This document shows, one piece after another, positions 1 to 13,500 of a stretch of DNA of 64,000 bases. The first letter of the stretch is position 1. Each line of letters begins with the position of its first letter. The DNA comes from Antedon mediterranea. Taxonomy: Eukaryota; Echinodermata; Crinoidea; Comatulida; Antedonidae. The stretch is from NCBI RefSeq assembly GCF_964355755.1, contig NC_092677.1:18632101-18696100 (forward strand). The letters run 5' to 3'. The notes beneath the pieces were generated by a model. It saw nothing but the letters and a program-made list of their open reading frames with translations. It was not told where the DNA came from and made no database searches. A program made the translations under genes and the position numbers.

Positions 1-1223
1 AAATACAAAAATAGTGAAAGAAAAAATAACTTGTCATGAAATGACTCCAAATTATTAAATCAAAAGCCTACTAAACAAAGATTTAACCACTGTTTTTTTT
101 TTATTATTTAATGTTAATATTAAACCTCGATCAATTGGGAACAATATAAATTAATAAAATCTAAACTTATACAGTATACAGTTCACAATAACATTGTTCC
201 ACACCTAACATATTGTCCGTTTATCAACGGATGTTTTTATCTCTGTCAGTTGATTTAAATTTCTTTTTAAATTAAAAAATATTATTTATGAATCACAAGC
301 GTTTGACAAAGTATAGTAGAGTAGATGTAGGCCTACAAATTACTGTTCAGTCTAATTCAGAATAATAATATATTTATTTTATTTATTTATTTATTACCAT
401 CTTTACTGAGGGTAGACTATCCAGTTCAATTCAATTCAATTCAATTCAACTTTATTTCAGACAAACTGTCCATATGAAACATATAAATACAATAAAACAC
501 AATACAAAGTATTATGTGACAACCGTCATGGAGAGAGGACTAATAATTATTTGTTGACATATAGTGCCTCTTAAAATACATGTGCATTATGTTTTGGGAT
601 TTATTGAATGTAGACTAATGGAACTGATCATTTAGGGCCCTCGATAAAACATACATACAGTAAAACAGTAATAATAGGGTAGAACTATTCGGAACACTCA
701 ACACTGTTGAAACTGTTAATACAATTATACAATGCAATTAATGACACAATACTATGATTGCTGTAAGAGGTGGCGGGGAACAATTATAGAAACTAATAAA
801 CGTGCACGTTACTACAGCATATCATGGTCGAATTGAAATAGTAAAAGTATAATAGTGCCACTACTATTACAATTAGTAAGACGTTTTTAATTTGTTGCTT
901 TAATCCCAATACATTTTGGAGAAAAAAAACAACATATAGTCTACGAGTTAATATCAACATTAAAAGACAGAACAAAGAATTTCTCTCTTAATGATGAATA
1001 TCATCTCTAGTTTCGAATTCCAACTACCAAACCAATATTGTTCTGTTTCAAACAGACACACATTTATGTTGAAAAATACAATTTAATAATATTAATGAAC
1101 ATTTTGTTTTATATGATATTTTTATTGTAAAATTACTAAACGTAAACACATTATTGTATTGTACAATATTTCAATTTGGTATACTTTAATATACTAACTT
1201 AAGTATTTATCATGGTTCGATAG
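1..1223. other. Non-coding stretch before the first exon, with retroposon-tail-like repeat
   Basis: No exon or RNA gene could be supported here. The sequence is AT-rich and probably intron of the adhesion GPCR gene that follows. A short TTCAA pentamer array at about 425-450, followed by a T-rich segment, resembles the 3' tail of a LINE or SINE inserted in reverse. That identification is inference from composition only. Confidence 0.5.
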
Positions 1224-1571
1224 ATTGTGTGGACAACATTTACCTAACAACAAGTGATGTTATCAACATAACATCTCCATACTACCCTCAAAACTACGGC
1301 ACCTACCACAACTGCGAATGGACCGTGGAAAGTCCGCAGAATACAGGAATTCTACTCACGTTTTATGTCTTAGAGCTATCAACCTGTTGTGACTTTTTGT
1401 ATATTACCTATGTTAACACCATTGGCAATACTGTGACTGAATATATTACTGGAACTGAATATACCGACCAAAACTCCATTGTAGCTAAAACAAACATTAT
1501 TATAACTTTTCAAAGTAATGGATACGGTTTTTACACAGGATTTGCTCTTGGACTGAAGGTTATTGGCATAG
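1224..1571 (+). CDS. CUB domain exon of the adhesion GPCR
   Basis: An AG acceptor precedes TGT GTG GAC and a GTATGT donor follows. The 115-residue translation begins with Cys, contains the CUB signature ITSPYYPQNYGTYHNCEW and later FQSNGYGFYTGFALG. CUB domains are extracellular beta-sandwich binding modules. The exon ends in phase 1 and joins the first HYR exon. Confidence 0.8.
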
Positions 1572-4500
1572 GTATGTTTACATTTTTTTATAAGTATTTT
1601 ATGCAATTTCTCAGATTAGACTTAACTATTGATACTGAACAAATATTTATATTTTTTGTTTAAGTAGTTTATTTTTAAATAGAAATAGAAAATGTAGAAT
1701 ATTCTTGCTTTACTCGAAAACCGATATCCATCAAAATTGATATTTTACTGATTATATTCTTTCTATGAAAGGAGTTAAATTCTAATTTTATTCCAATAAT
1801 AATAATACTGTTCAATTCCACTCATTATTTCCTCATTCATGATTATGAACTGATCTTTTAGGGGAGTTTTAAAAGTCTCTTCAATGCATTTTTATGTTAG
1901 AATTTATTTTTCCAACTAATTAGAAAAATAATTAATAAAGTTCGGTTTGCGATACATCATATGTTTCCAAAAGTTAGAGGTTTCTCGGCATTTCAGTTGT
2001 TATACTACAGCTGCCTTTTATAGAATAATCATAATCTATACTATCTGAAAATTCATCTACGAATAGCCTACTATCATTAAGGTAATATTGATACACTTAT
2101 TAGGAAATATAAATAGCACAACATAAATCATGTTATTGTATTGTATTTCATTAATAGATATTGAACGTTTAGTAATTGAATGTCCAACAAATGTCACTTC
2201 AAACAATTACATCGGAGAAGGAAATGGACTCGTAATTGTCAGCACAGATATAGGAAGTCGCAATGCCACTGTCATCTGGGATCCTCCTGTGACAAGTGAC
2301 AATGAAACACTGAGTATAATATCATCGCCATACGAATCAGGTGACATGATACCAATTGGTATTCACACAATCACCTTTACAGCAACTGATTCTTTTGGCA
2401 GTATTGACACATGTGACTTTGGTCTCCAGGTAGAAGGTAAAATTATAAACCTCATATTATTTAGTTTATGGTAAAAGTCAAACAAAAAGTTTCCTTTTTT
2501 TTAACGCGAGGTTCTTTCAATACATATAATTACAAAATAATAATTATTTGCATTTTAACATAATTATATTTACAAATACATTTAATTGATACAATATTTT
2601 TTTGTTTCAAATTACTTGCCTTTATAATGATATATAACTGTAACTATTCTGTATGTACAGCTGGTGCTGGAGTGGTTCCGTCCTACACCAATAAAAGTGT
2701 AATGTTCTTAAATTATAATAATTACTAAGTATGATAAGTTTAATTATTGTGTTTTTCTTAATTATTAAATAGATAATAAGGATCCTGTCTTGGTCTGTCC
2801 ACCTAATATTACAACTACTACAGCAGATGGATCAGAACAAGCAGTTAATGTCAACTGGACTGATCCAATAGTAATTGACAATTCTGGTGAAGATATAACA
2901 CCAACGTCCAAGTACAATCCGGGAAATAATGAATTTGATATTGGCAGCACTGATGTTATATATGATGTAGTTGATAGTTCAAGCAATGCAGCAACATGTA
3001 CCTTTACAGTAACTGTTACTGGTAAGTATAACTAGTCTCTCCTCCTCCCTCCCCACTGAAGTGTCAAAATTAACTCGGTGATATCAAAATTATGGTATAA
3101 ATGCATTATTACCCTGATCTTCTTCACTGGGTATTATTATTATCGTTGTTAAGCATAATATAAATTATACATTTCAATTATTATCATTACATTTTAGATC
3201 CAGAAGCTCCAGATATTATAGATTGTCCAATCGGTATGATTGTTAACACAACAACTGGTGAGGCATTTGCAATCAATGTCACATGGATGGAACCGACAGC
3301 TACTGATAACTCTGGAGAGACTCCTATACCAGTAACAGTCTACACTTCCGGTGATAATAAGTTTCCAATTGGTGACACAACAGTCCAGTACAATGTGTCA
3401 GATTCAGCTGGTAACTTTAATGATAGCTGCAGTTTTGCTATCACTGTTCAAGGTAAGAATGTACCTTATGAAGAGACTTCCCAAGAATGAATTATAATAT
3501 AAATAATTAAAACATACGACTCGATAACTCATATAAAATATAATGAACAATATCAGATAAAACTGATTTCTATGTAAAATGTAAATGTATTCTGATATTT
3601 ATTCCAACTAACTATTTCGTTGAGTATTGCTATTATAAATTTACATTTCAACATAATGAGTTTTGATAATTTATTTGTTTATATGGTATTTATGAAAATG
3701 TGTTATTCTTTTTACGATTGTAAACGTTAAATAGATTATTAGAATTAGTAATTCCTGTTTGTTTGTGTTCTATTTTGAAATTGATAATGAGAATATGTAT
3801 TATTTTTTAGATTAGTTCAGTACCTAATCTCAATTACTAATTCGTATTCTTGACAGCAATTTCACCAGCCATCATGCTTGTTTGAAAGTTCATCGTTCGT
3901 CTACAAAGCATTGGCCTAAGATCATCTAATATAAGTGTAATGGCCTTTGCTCTTCGGGTTCAGTCAATTATTGCAGGCTACGATTGTGCAATGCATTACA
4001 TAGTTCACGGTCTTTTGATATCCATTTAGATGCGTTCTAATATATAAGCATTCGGTTTAGAAGGGCCCACGTCATCAATACTACATTATGCTAGGCATTA
4101 TAGATCACAGATCTGCTCGCCTCACTCACTTGCAGTTTGCAATTTCTAGTCATTATATTTTAATCTGTATAATTATAGTGTTGTTTTATTTTACATTATT
4201 CTCTTCTCACCTGTATTTGTTTGTTGGCATAAAATCCAGACTACCTTCATTCAGATATTATATCATGGCTCTGGGCCGATAGATCATAAAGCAAAGCATA
4301 GCACTAGAAGACTTTTACGTTATAAGTTATGAACATGAATATGAACAGCTACTATAGTTGGTTTGTTTTCAATAGATGAGCAAGATCCAGTATTCAAATT
4401 TTGTCCTGATAGCATTTTCACAGAAACTGATCATAGGACATCTACTGCACGTGTAAGTTGGAAAACTCCAGAAATTGAAGATAACTCAGGTCAAGTGTCA

Positions 4501-7500
4501 CTAGTTGCTTCAGCAAGTCCTGGTAGTGTTTTTAATATTGGAACCACTTCTGTTGTATACACTGCTAGTGATAACAGCAATAACATAAATAAATGTGATT
4601 TTAATGTTACGGTGGAAGGTAACTTGGAATAATCTGTTTTTATTCTATTTGTTTTTTTTTATTTGGTGTATCAATAATAAAATATTATAAGTAACTGTAC
4701 TTAATACAGACCAACATAAGATGATATATAATGCAACTAACTTTAGCAGATTAGTTTTGGATTGCCATAGTCAAACAGTGACAACCTATAAACATCGTGC
4801 CAACTACTTTACCAACAATTCTTCCCTAAATAGAACAAACTGGACACAAATAATATAGAAGGCGTAATAATCATATCGGTAATATGTTAAGACACAATCA
4901 GTCCAGTGGGTTTAAATATCTCAAATGTCTTAATAATATTAGAGGAATATTTTGTTAATTTTTTTGTAGATAATGAACCACCGGTTTTAGAGTGTCCTGA
5001 TGACATCATTGATATAGCAACTACCACATCTGGAATTGTCATTACTTGGCCAGACCCTAGCTTTATTGATAATTCTGGAAAATCTGTTATATTAAGTTCA
5101 ACAAGTAATTCTGGAGATATATTTACCTTCGGGACGCATACCGTATTTTATACTGGATTTGACCAATCCAAAAATAGCGGTACATGTCAATTTGAAATAA
5201 AAATAGGAGGTAAGTATTTATTTGATCATGAATATGGAATGTATCAAACAATTGATTTTTGCAGAAAATACTACTACTTAAGATTAACTATACTATAGTG
5301 TGTTGTCCCACTCTCCAATACAAGTAGTGTAGTACAGTATAGCGTAGTATGGGCAATGTGTCACTAACCTAATTGGGCACAGAACCCAGAAAAACTGGCA
5401 CAATAGACATCCTGATGAAGAATGGAGTTGTTTGTAATAAATAACTAAATGAATGTGTTGCTCTCGTAGAGTGATTCGGCTAACATTTCCATTTGAATAA
5501 TTATAGTAACAAATCAGTAAAATATTAGGAGTACTACTAGCTGTACTGCACATATTGGATAACCTTTTTTTTTCATTACAGATTTGTGTACTTCTTCACC
5601 ATGTCAAAATGGAGGAACTTGTGTACAGTTAGAAACGAGCTTTGCATGTAACTGTCCTGTATTATATGAAGGAAATTTATGTCAAATACTACCAGGTATT
5701 AACTAAACGTTGCACTTTGTTAATTTCTCAAGGTTTAGGCTTAATATTGGATTAGGACATGCACGAATGATACAAAGAATATAATCAATAAATCAAATGT
5801 TTCTAAATTAATCATATTATATGTATTATACTGTATAATTTAGGTGAACCAACAGCAGAAATTCAACCTTTATCACTGAGTGCTAATTTAAAAAATACAG
5901 TCACTTTCCAATGTATTGTAACTTACTCAATTAACTGGCGTTGGTATAAAGACAACATCGAACTCCCATCTGAAACACAAAGGCTAAAGTTCCTCACAAT
6001 TAATGAAGTTGGTCTGGCAAACCAAGGCTATTATTACTGCAAAGCATTTGGAGTATCGCCACATGATGGCGTAACAGACATATCAATGAAGGCAGTCCTT
6101 GTTGTTACAGGTAAACATATTGCATTATTATATGTAAACGAATAGTGATCCAATTGCAAAATAGACACAGTTACATGGATTGTGGAATTAAAAGATCTCT
6201 AAACCAATTTTTCTAAAGTATATCAGTAAACTGTACTCAACTCAATTGACTTACTTTGGTATACTTCCATCCAATCGTTATGACCATGAAAAATTGATGA
6301 CTAGTGCAGCTACTGTATCTGTATTCATTTCGGTGTGATGTACTGAGGTACAATGTCTAGACTTCGTATCAGAAAAGCAGATATTGTATGTATGTGTATA
6401 TGGAACTGCTGATTTTGATGTTACATTAAATAATTTATTATAATAATACGTTTCTATTAATCCTTAGATGCATTTACTGTACCAACAGTATTAACTTTCA
6501 AGAATTTACAATTTACGTCTGCATTAAACAACCCTTCCTCGGAAGAATTCAAAAACACTTCAACTGAAATTGAAAACTACGTAGGTTTTGTTAAACAATT
6601 TAGAAAAGTCGTTATCTGTATTTTGACCATCCCACCCCACCTCCTCTTCTCTAAAATCATAGAAATACTATGGTCTGTTGCTACCAACAGGCAATACCTA
6701 TTTAAGAATTCATTTTTAGCTGTGTATTTTTGACATGATAAACACCTATAACCTTATTTTTCCACAGTAGTGGTGTCAACATAAATGCATAACCATGCCG
6801 AATTACAAAACAATTTGGTTTTAATAACTTATTATTTTTTCTTGTTTTCAGTTAACTGAGAGTATAATTATAACTGATATATTTGTTCAAGTTCGTACAC
6901 TACGTTCTGGAAGTGTGATTGCTAACATCAACATATATAAACCAAGTGCAGACCAAAGTTACAATAATTTCAGCAAAAGTTTATCAGGAGAAATTAAAAT
7001 AATAGGAGATAAAGGAGTTATAGATGCTGATAATATTATCATATTTAGCACGGGTAAAACTTGTTTAAACGAGATTTTAAATTACTTGACATGTGACTTC
7101 TCGTTTCCATCCTCATTCAGAATAGATGGATAACATTTTATTATAAACAAAATATTATGATAACCTTTATTTTGTATTTTATCCCTCGGTATCAACCATT
7201 TGCATACATTAAACACCTACATTACTAAATGTTTATTTTGATATTTTTTTAGATTATTTTAATCAATAATAAGCCTGTATGCATTGTTTTTATTCATTAG
7301 AGAGTTGCAATGTAGAGATAATAGATGGATTAACATTTGGGCTTGCTGATGTTGGTCAGAATACACCATCTGACGAAGTTTGTCCAGAATCTAAAATCAA
7401 CTGTAAGTTGTATGATCGTTTTAATTATTTTCCTGTTTTGTGGATTGATCTCTTTCATATATGAAATAAAATGTTGATAAAAATTCCTGGAGGATTAGAT

Positions 7501-10500
7501 GGCACCACGTACGTTCCTACTACTTCCTGATATTTGTGATGTTGTACTTTGACAGCTTGCATAGGATTAATATAACGAGACAATAGGACTAGCGTCTTCA
7601 TATTAAACATATTCAGATGAAAGATATTCATAACAATGTATTACATGGCTGCGGTGTGGTTATTACATTATTAGTATATGCCTCAGAAGAATCTGTATTC
7701 ATCACAGAGTGATATAAATATTATATTTTGTCATAAATAGATGGTATGCCTCTAGGCTTGTGTACATGCTATAGTGATGGTCTGTCAGCTGCTGTGTGGC
7801 AGGATGTGATTTTGCAAGACTGTGGTCGAGATGCTACATCTGATGAACTTCTAGAAAGGTTAAATACGGTCAGTGAAGAAAGTGCTATATTGACTATTAC
7901 TAAGTACTGAGATCTAATTGTAATGAACTAATTATTAATGATTTAATCATTAATGAATTTGTTCTACTTACTTTTAGTTCATCGTGTTTTACTATCTTGT
8001 TATATTGTAATTCATTTTAGATCACAGTTACTGAAGAAAATGCAGAGGAAGTAATTACTGCAGTCAACAACATTACAACAACTGAATCAGACACTATTAC
8101 ACCAGATGGTTTGGAAGCAACTGCAGAAATTATTGAAAGTGTTACTTCTGTAAATTCAACATCTGCTGAAGTGAGTTTATATTTTGTTTATATACATTGC
8201 AGTATAAAATATTACATTTGTAAACTAGAGTTGTCCATGTGTATTATTATTATTATTTATTTTAATTTCCGTCCAGGTGACATCAACTTTAGTTGGCACA
8301 GTTGCTAGTCTGTTTGAAGTAGACGATGATGTTCTCTTAGAGAGTCAGATGCAAACACAAGCTCCAAGTAGAATTGTTGAATCTCTTGAACAACAATTAG
8401 CAGTTGTTGATCTTAAAAACGATAAATATGAATTTGTAACCAGCAGCGTAGCGGTGCAAGCTCAAAGTGTTAAAACAAATGAACTTGATTACACTGGGAT
8501 TGGAATCGCATCATATCAATCGGCAGATACCAGTGCAATAGTAAATGTGACAGGATTTAGTAAGAAGGTTGAGCTGAATAATGCCGCATCTGTCAGTATT
8601 TACATTCCTCCAACAATTACTAAAATGTTTGCAGCCTCCAATGGTAAGTTGTCAAAATGACGATTATTTTGAAATACAACATGATCAGGATCATCATCAA
8701 CGTACTCGTTATTCATAATTAATAATCAACACACAAGTATGATATGACTGTTCCAAATTTTTCAAAGAAACAAAAGTTTACAACATTGTCATTATAATGT
8801 ATGTTCGGATTGTCCCTCAAAAAATGAAAAATAAAGATGAAAAAAATCAAATTTTGAATAGACCGTTTTGTAGTTAACATAAAGTTATTCACTTCCACCG
8901 AAAAAAAATCCGAAAAAAATATTGATTTCGCTTATAAAAAAATCAAAATAAGTTTACCATTTTTTAGAACTCATCGGCTCAGAAATTAGGCCGGTAGAGC
9001 TAACTCATACATATGCATGATATGTTAATGAGCATCCACACAGCAGAGATCTGATCTAACAATGGACGATGCACGTTGTATCAAAGATAGTGTAGTAGGA
9101 AGATGTTACACTTCGCTCAAAAATTAGAGAACCGCTCGAGATAGGGCGCCTCTCACGACGAGTAGGGATAGACGAATCTTAAAGATGAGGAGCGCAATGG
9201 CAAATCCCAACGAAAATGGTGTTTTCGGCAATAAATTGTAAAAATAAGCCACAAAAAACATCAAACTTCTTTTTTTTTTTCTTTATTATACAAAGTTAAA
9301 AATTAATATGATGTTTTCATACTGTTTTTGGATCTTTTTTATTGTTAATACATTTATTTGGAGTGAGTTTTGGAATGACATGACTGTAAACACTGAGCTA
9401 GGATCAGGAGGAGGCTCACGCGCGCCTGTAGACGCAATCATGCATGGATGCTGGTCATCTCGTACCCAAACCAACCCGTACCCAAAACAACCCGTACCCA
9501 AACCAACCCGTACCCAAACCAACCCGTACCCATAAAAACTCTTACTCATCTTGGTAAACCCCAGTCAAGTCTGAAGTCATAATGCAAATTTTACAGTTTA
9601 CAGTATTGTTGTTGGCAAACAATATATGATTTATGAATATGAATTTCTGCAATTTCAATATTTTCTATACAGCAATTTCTAAAAACTCTAGATAGGAGGG
9701 GTAGGTAGAAATTATCTGTTTCTATAGATTAATATAGAATTCTAAAACTTCTCAGATATAGATTCTATAGAACATTTTTTGTAAGGGTAGTATAATAAAA
9801 GGGGGTAAAGTAGGCCTCCCACGGATATTTTTTTCTTTGATATACCTTACCAATATTAATGAACTCATCGGCTTATAATTAATATTATCGATAATGTTAG
9901 GCATTACATAATCATGGCAAATTACGATGAATGCACGAAAGTTCGGAGTGTTACAAGCATAATATAATAATTATTAGTTATTATTAAATTATTTAAATTA
10001 ATAGATAATTAACAATAGGCCTAATTGTTTTTTTTTAAGTAAAAAAAAATACCCCGTAGTCCTAAATTCCTATTGAATGTTGCGGCCTACTGGTACCGTA
10101 TTCATTGTATTCCCCTTATAGACGGCTATTTGTATAATATTATTGATTACAATAAAGATTGATTGATTGATTACAAGCCATACTACCTATTCTCTTGTAT
10201 TACCCATTTAGAAATAAACCATACGTAATCGATTATTATTTTTATAGGCATACACATAGGCCTATTATTATTACCACTAATAGGCCCCTAATATATTTAT
10301 TCACTCTGATAAAAAAGTGTTTCTAACGCTAGGTATTAAATTCTCTATCTCTGTCCAATGATAAACAATTAAATGTAAATAATAATTTAAAAAAAGTTAA
10401 GTTGATTTGCAAATAAAAACATTAAAATAAAAGAAATAAAATATGGTAGATATTCCAGGTACCTAAACAATTCCAAGTAATTGAAACACAAATTTGTATT

Positions 10501-13500
10501 CCAAAACATAAAAATATGATTCATTTGCACTTTCTATAAAGATAACAGTACATTTTATATGTTAATTCGTATTAAATCTTAATTTTACAGTCATATTATT
10601 CTTCTGTTATATAGCCTATTTCCTATACAATAATCTTCCGTATCCCTACTCGACGTGCGAGGCGCCCTTTAAATTTAGCTCCATGTTGTCTCGCTTTTAT
10701 TTGCATTGAACGAATAGGAAGTGTAACATCTTCCTACTACACTATCTTTGGTTGTATGTACAACACCACCAGAGATCGACGCGACTCGACTGAGGGTTTC
10801 CCTGGCCTGATCGTATAAATATGTAAAGCTGAGCTGTTAATTTGTCGGTAAGTAGGCCTATACGGTTATTTTAAATATAATAATATATATAACGCAATAA
10901 TAACAGGAAGATAAATTAATTAACTTAGCCTGGGATTTTTTCCGTTCAGGACTAGGCCTAGAATAATTAATACATGCTGCTGCATATTACTAGGCTAGTA
11001 GTAAGCAGACTGTGACAATCGGGTCCCTGCAGAAGATGACCAGCTAGGCCCTATACATTGTACTCTTCATAGACTGGCCTAGGCTATATGCCATCAATCT
11101 TAGCTAAATTACGAAAATACAGCCAGCTTGCTGTACCATATATATTTACAGTTGAAGCTTGTTTAACTAATTTTTATGATAAAAATAAAACAAACATTTT
11201 TCAGGGAAAATGGTTGCAATACAAGCCTGAAATTGAGAACCTTCCAGCAGCACTGTACAAGTAGACAGAGGGGAAAGCCAGCTTAGCCATTTTACAACAC
11301 AAACAAATGTTCTCTGTACTGTAGTAAGTCAAATATTTATCTTCTCTTTTTATAAGTTATAACATTATAAGTAATGTGTTTTAATTACCATAGAAAGGTA
11401 GTATACTTATTTGACTATGTCAAAGTAAGCAATTTCACTAGCCCAATTTTGCACTAAATATGCATGATCTATTTTTTCCAGATTTTCATACTTTGCTTTT
11501 ACTTTTTTTAAAGACGTTGAGCTGATGAAGACTGGAACAGAGGTCACCCAAAGACAACAATGATAGACTCGGTATTGGAATATGATTGGACATTGCAGGA
11601 AAAATATTTCTGACTCTCCTGCTGCATTCGGCCAATATGTTCTTGTCCAGCTTGTAAAATATTGTATAATTTGTTTTGTATTATATGTACAGTATATTAT
11701 TTTGTAAACATAACATTCAATAAATAAAAAAAAACTACTACAACAGTACACAGGATAAATTCTTCAAATTTCTACTAATTATCAATGTGTTGATTGTGGC
11801 AGTAATTACGACAGCTATAGTCTTCTAAGATCGCTCACATCTATTACAAAGTGTCATTTTAATAGTAAGAAACGTTTCAATAAATTGTGAATGTTGCCAC
11901 TGTACGATACATTTTATGTTATTGTTCAATCAATCAACCTAAAAAAAAAAAGAAATTTGTGTCAAAATATCTGCATAAAATGTTTATTTGCGGAATGTTA
12001 ATTTGAACCTATTGCATTTGATACAGAAAATATTTTTAAATTATTGCATCAGTAAAACATCCAAAACAATATTTAGATTTTCTTTTTTTTTAATTTTCAC
12101 TGCCGAATAGATAGTTGAAATCTTTAAAAATTAAACCAATTCATCATGATTAAAACAAAAATACATCCCTTCTGGTGGTGGTCTACTGTAGCCCTAGCTA
12201 GCAGTGTACTGCCTAGGCCTACTACACTCTACTTCTAGAGACAGAAGTAGGCAGCAGTTAGGCTACTCGAGACTGTCAGTGCTAGTAGTAGTAGTAGTAG
12301 ACTAGTAGTACAGTATTAGCAAATTCGGGCCTAGGCCTAGCTAGGCTTCTCCTGTTAGCGAAACAAAAACTCACCTAAATGAATAAGATTCATCAAAGTT
12401 ACCAACTGTAATTCTAACTTAGCATTCTGCTAGCTATAGTTTTCGTGTTTTCTTCAAGATTCGTCTCGCATCACTACTCGACTCTCTCGCACGCATGCAT
12501 TGCTATCGTTGTTGGCTGTTGATTTGGAAAGCATCATCATCCACACGATGAATCCATACAATATGAATATTTATGAGCTAACTCAGGTCAAGGGTTAAAT
12601 TAAACCGGAACACATTTGTCTTCCAGACAAATAGCTTCCGGTTGGTTAATTTTTGCATTAAATTGCGATTTTCCCGTGTAAAAAAATATTTTTTTCAATC
12701 CAAATTGAGGTCAAAGTGAATAACTTTTATGTGCAATTAAAATGGCCTATTCAACAAAAATATTGAAAAAAAATTTTTTTCAGGGGGACAATACATCTTT
12801 AATGATTTATATGATTTTTTGTTAAACAGGAACATCTGATTTTCGTGTGGTTACAGTAATATATAATGACAGTTCACTATTTCCAACAAACCAGTCAAAT
12901 AATGCAACAAGAACCAATGGTCAGATTATTTCATTGTCAATACCTGGAGTTAAACTGAACAATTTATCAGACCCAATTGTCACAACATTTATACCTGCTG
13001 AGGTAATTAGACATGTCAACCTTACGTTTTATTATTATAACCGGCCGGTACATATCTGTCATTGAGACATTTAAGAGCTTAGTGGTACGCATAGCCTTGT
13101 TGATTGTACCCTATAGAGTGCGGTTCTCTACTTTATTGAAAGTTGAGATAATTTGCTTACAATTATGAAAAGTTTGATCCGACTCTTTCTATGTTACCAT
13201 GTTTTATTACAAAATAAAAATGTTGATAAATATATTGCATTTCAAGTCGCATTCTGTAGTCAGCAGATATACTTTTAGTACATCGTAACTAGTTGAAAAC
13301 AGGAACATTAGTCGGCCAAGAATTGTTAAAATTACCTCATTCATTTTATAATCATTCCAATTTCTTTTTATTTAGATATCCAAAAAAAATAATGAGACAG
13401 CCTGTGTGTTTTGGGATTTTGAACTTGATGATGGTAATGGTGGCTGGTCAAGTGCTGGATGCTACTTAGCTAATGGATCGTTGGATGGCAGTGACAGACA

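Larger units (their letters stand above)
9082..10751. repeat. Nested inverted repeat inside the intronic element
   Basis: A 30-odd-bp block at about 9082-9112 (CAAAGATAGTGTAGTAGGAA and onward) is repeated in exact inverse at about 10719-10750. The following segments with GGGCGCCTC and GAGTAGGGATA are also inverted (about 9145-9175 versus 10627-10672). This suggests a second internal copy of the element's end, from nested insertion or a shorter derivative. Confidence 0.65.
8799..12805. mobile_element. Non-autonomous DNA transposon-like element in the GAIN intron
   Basis: The left end (about 8799-9185) resembles the reverse complement of the right end (about 12440-12805). Shared pieces in the same order include ATTGTCCC, the AAAGTTATTCACTT block, AGCTAACTCA and GACGAATCTT. 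It lies wholly inside one intron and no transposase was recognised. Exact ends and any target duplication could not be fixed. The arms are diverged, so the element is old. Confidence 0.55.

Noticed and set aside
4080-4282. Hydrophobic 64-residue frame in the HYR3-HYR4 intron
   Set aside because: No splice sites or family match; the flanking HYR exons join in phase without it.
9286-9549. Repetitive 87-residue frame with a YGLVWVR repeat
   Set aside because: It is only the translation of the 16-bp minisatellite; open on both strands by periodicity.
11407-11751. 114-residue minus-strand frame inside the 4-kb intronic element, considered as a transposase remnant
   Set aside because: No DDE or zinc-finger pattern; composition looks like random AT-rich translation.
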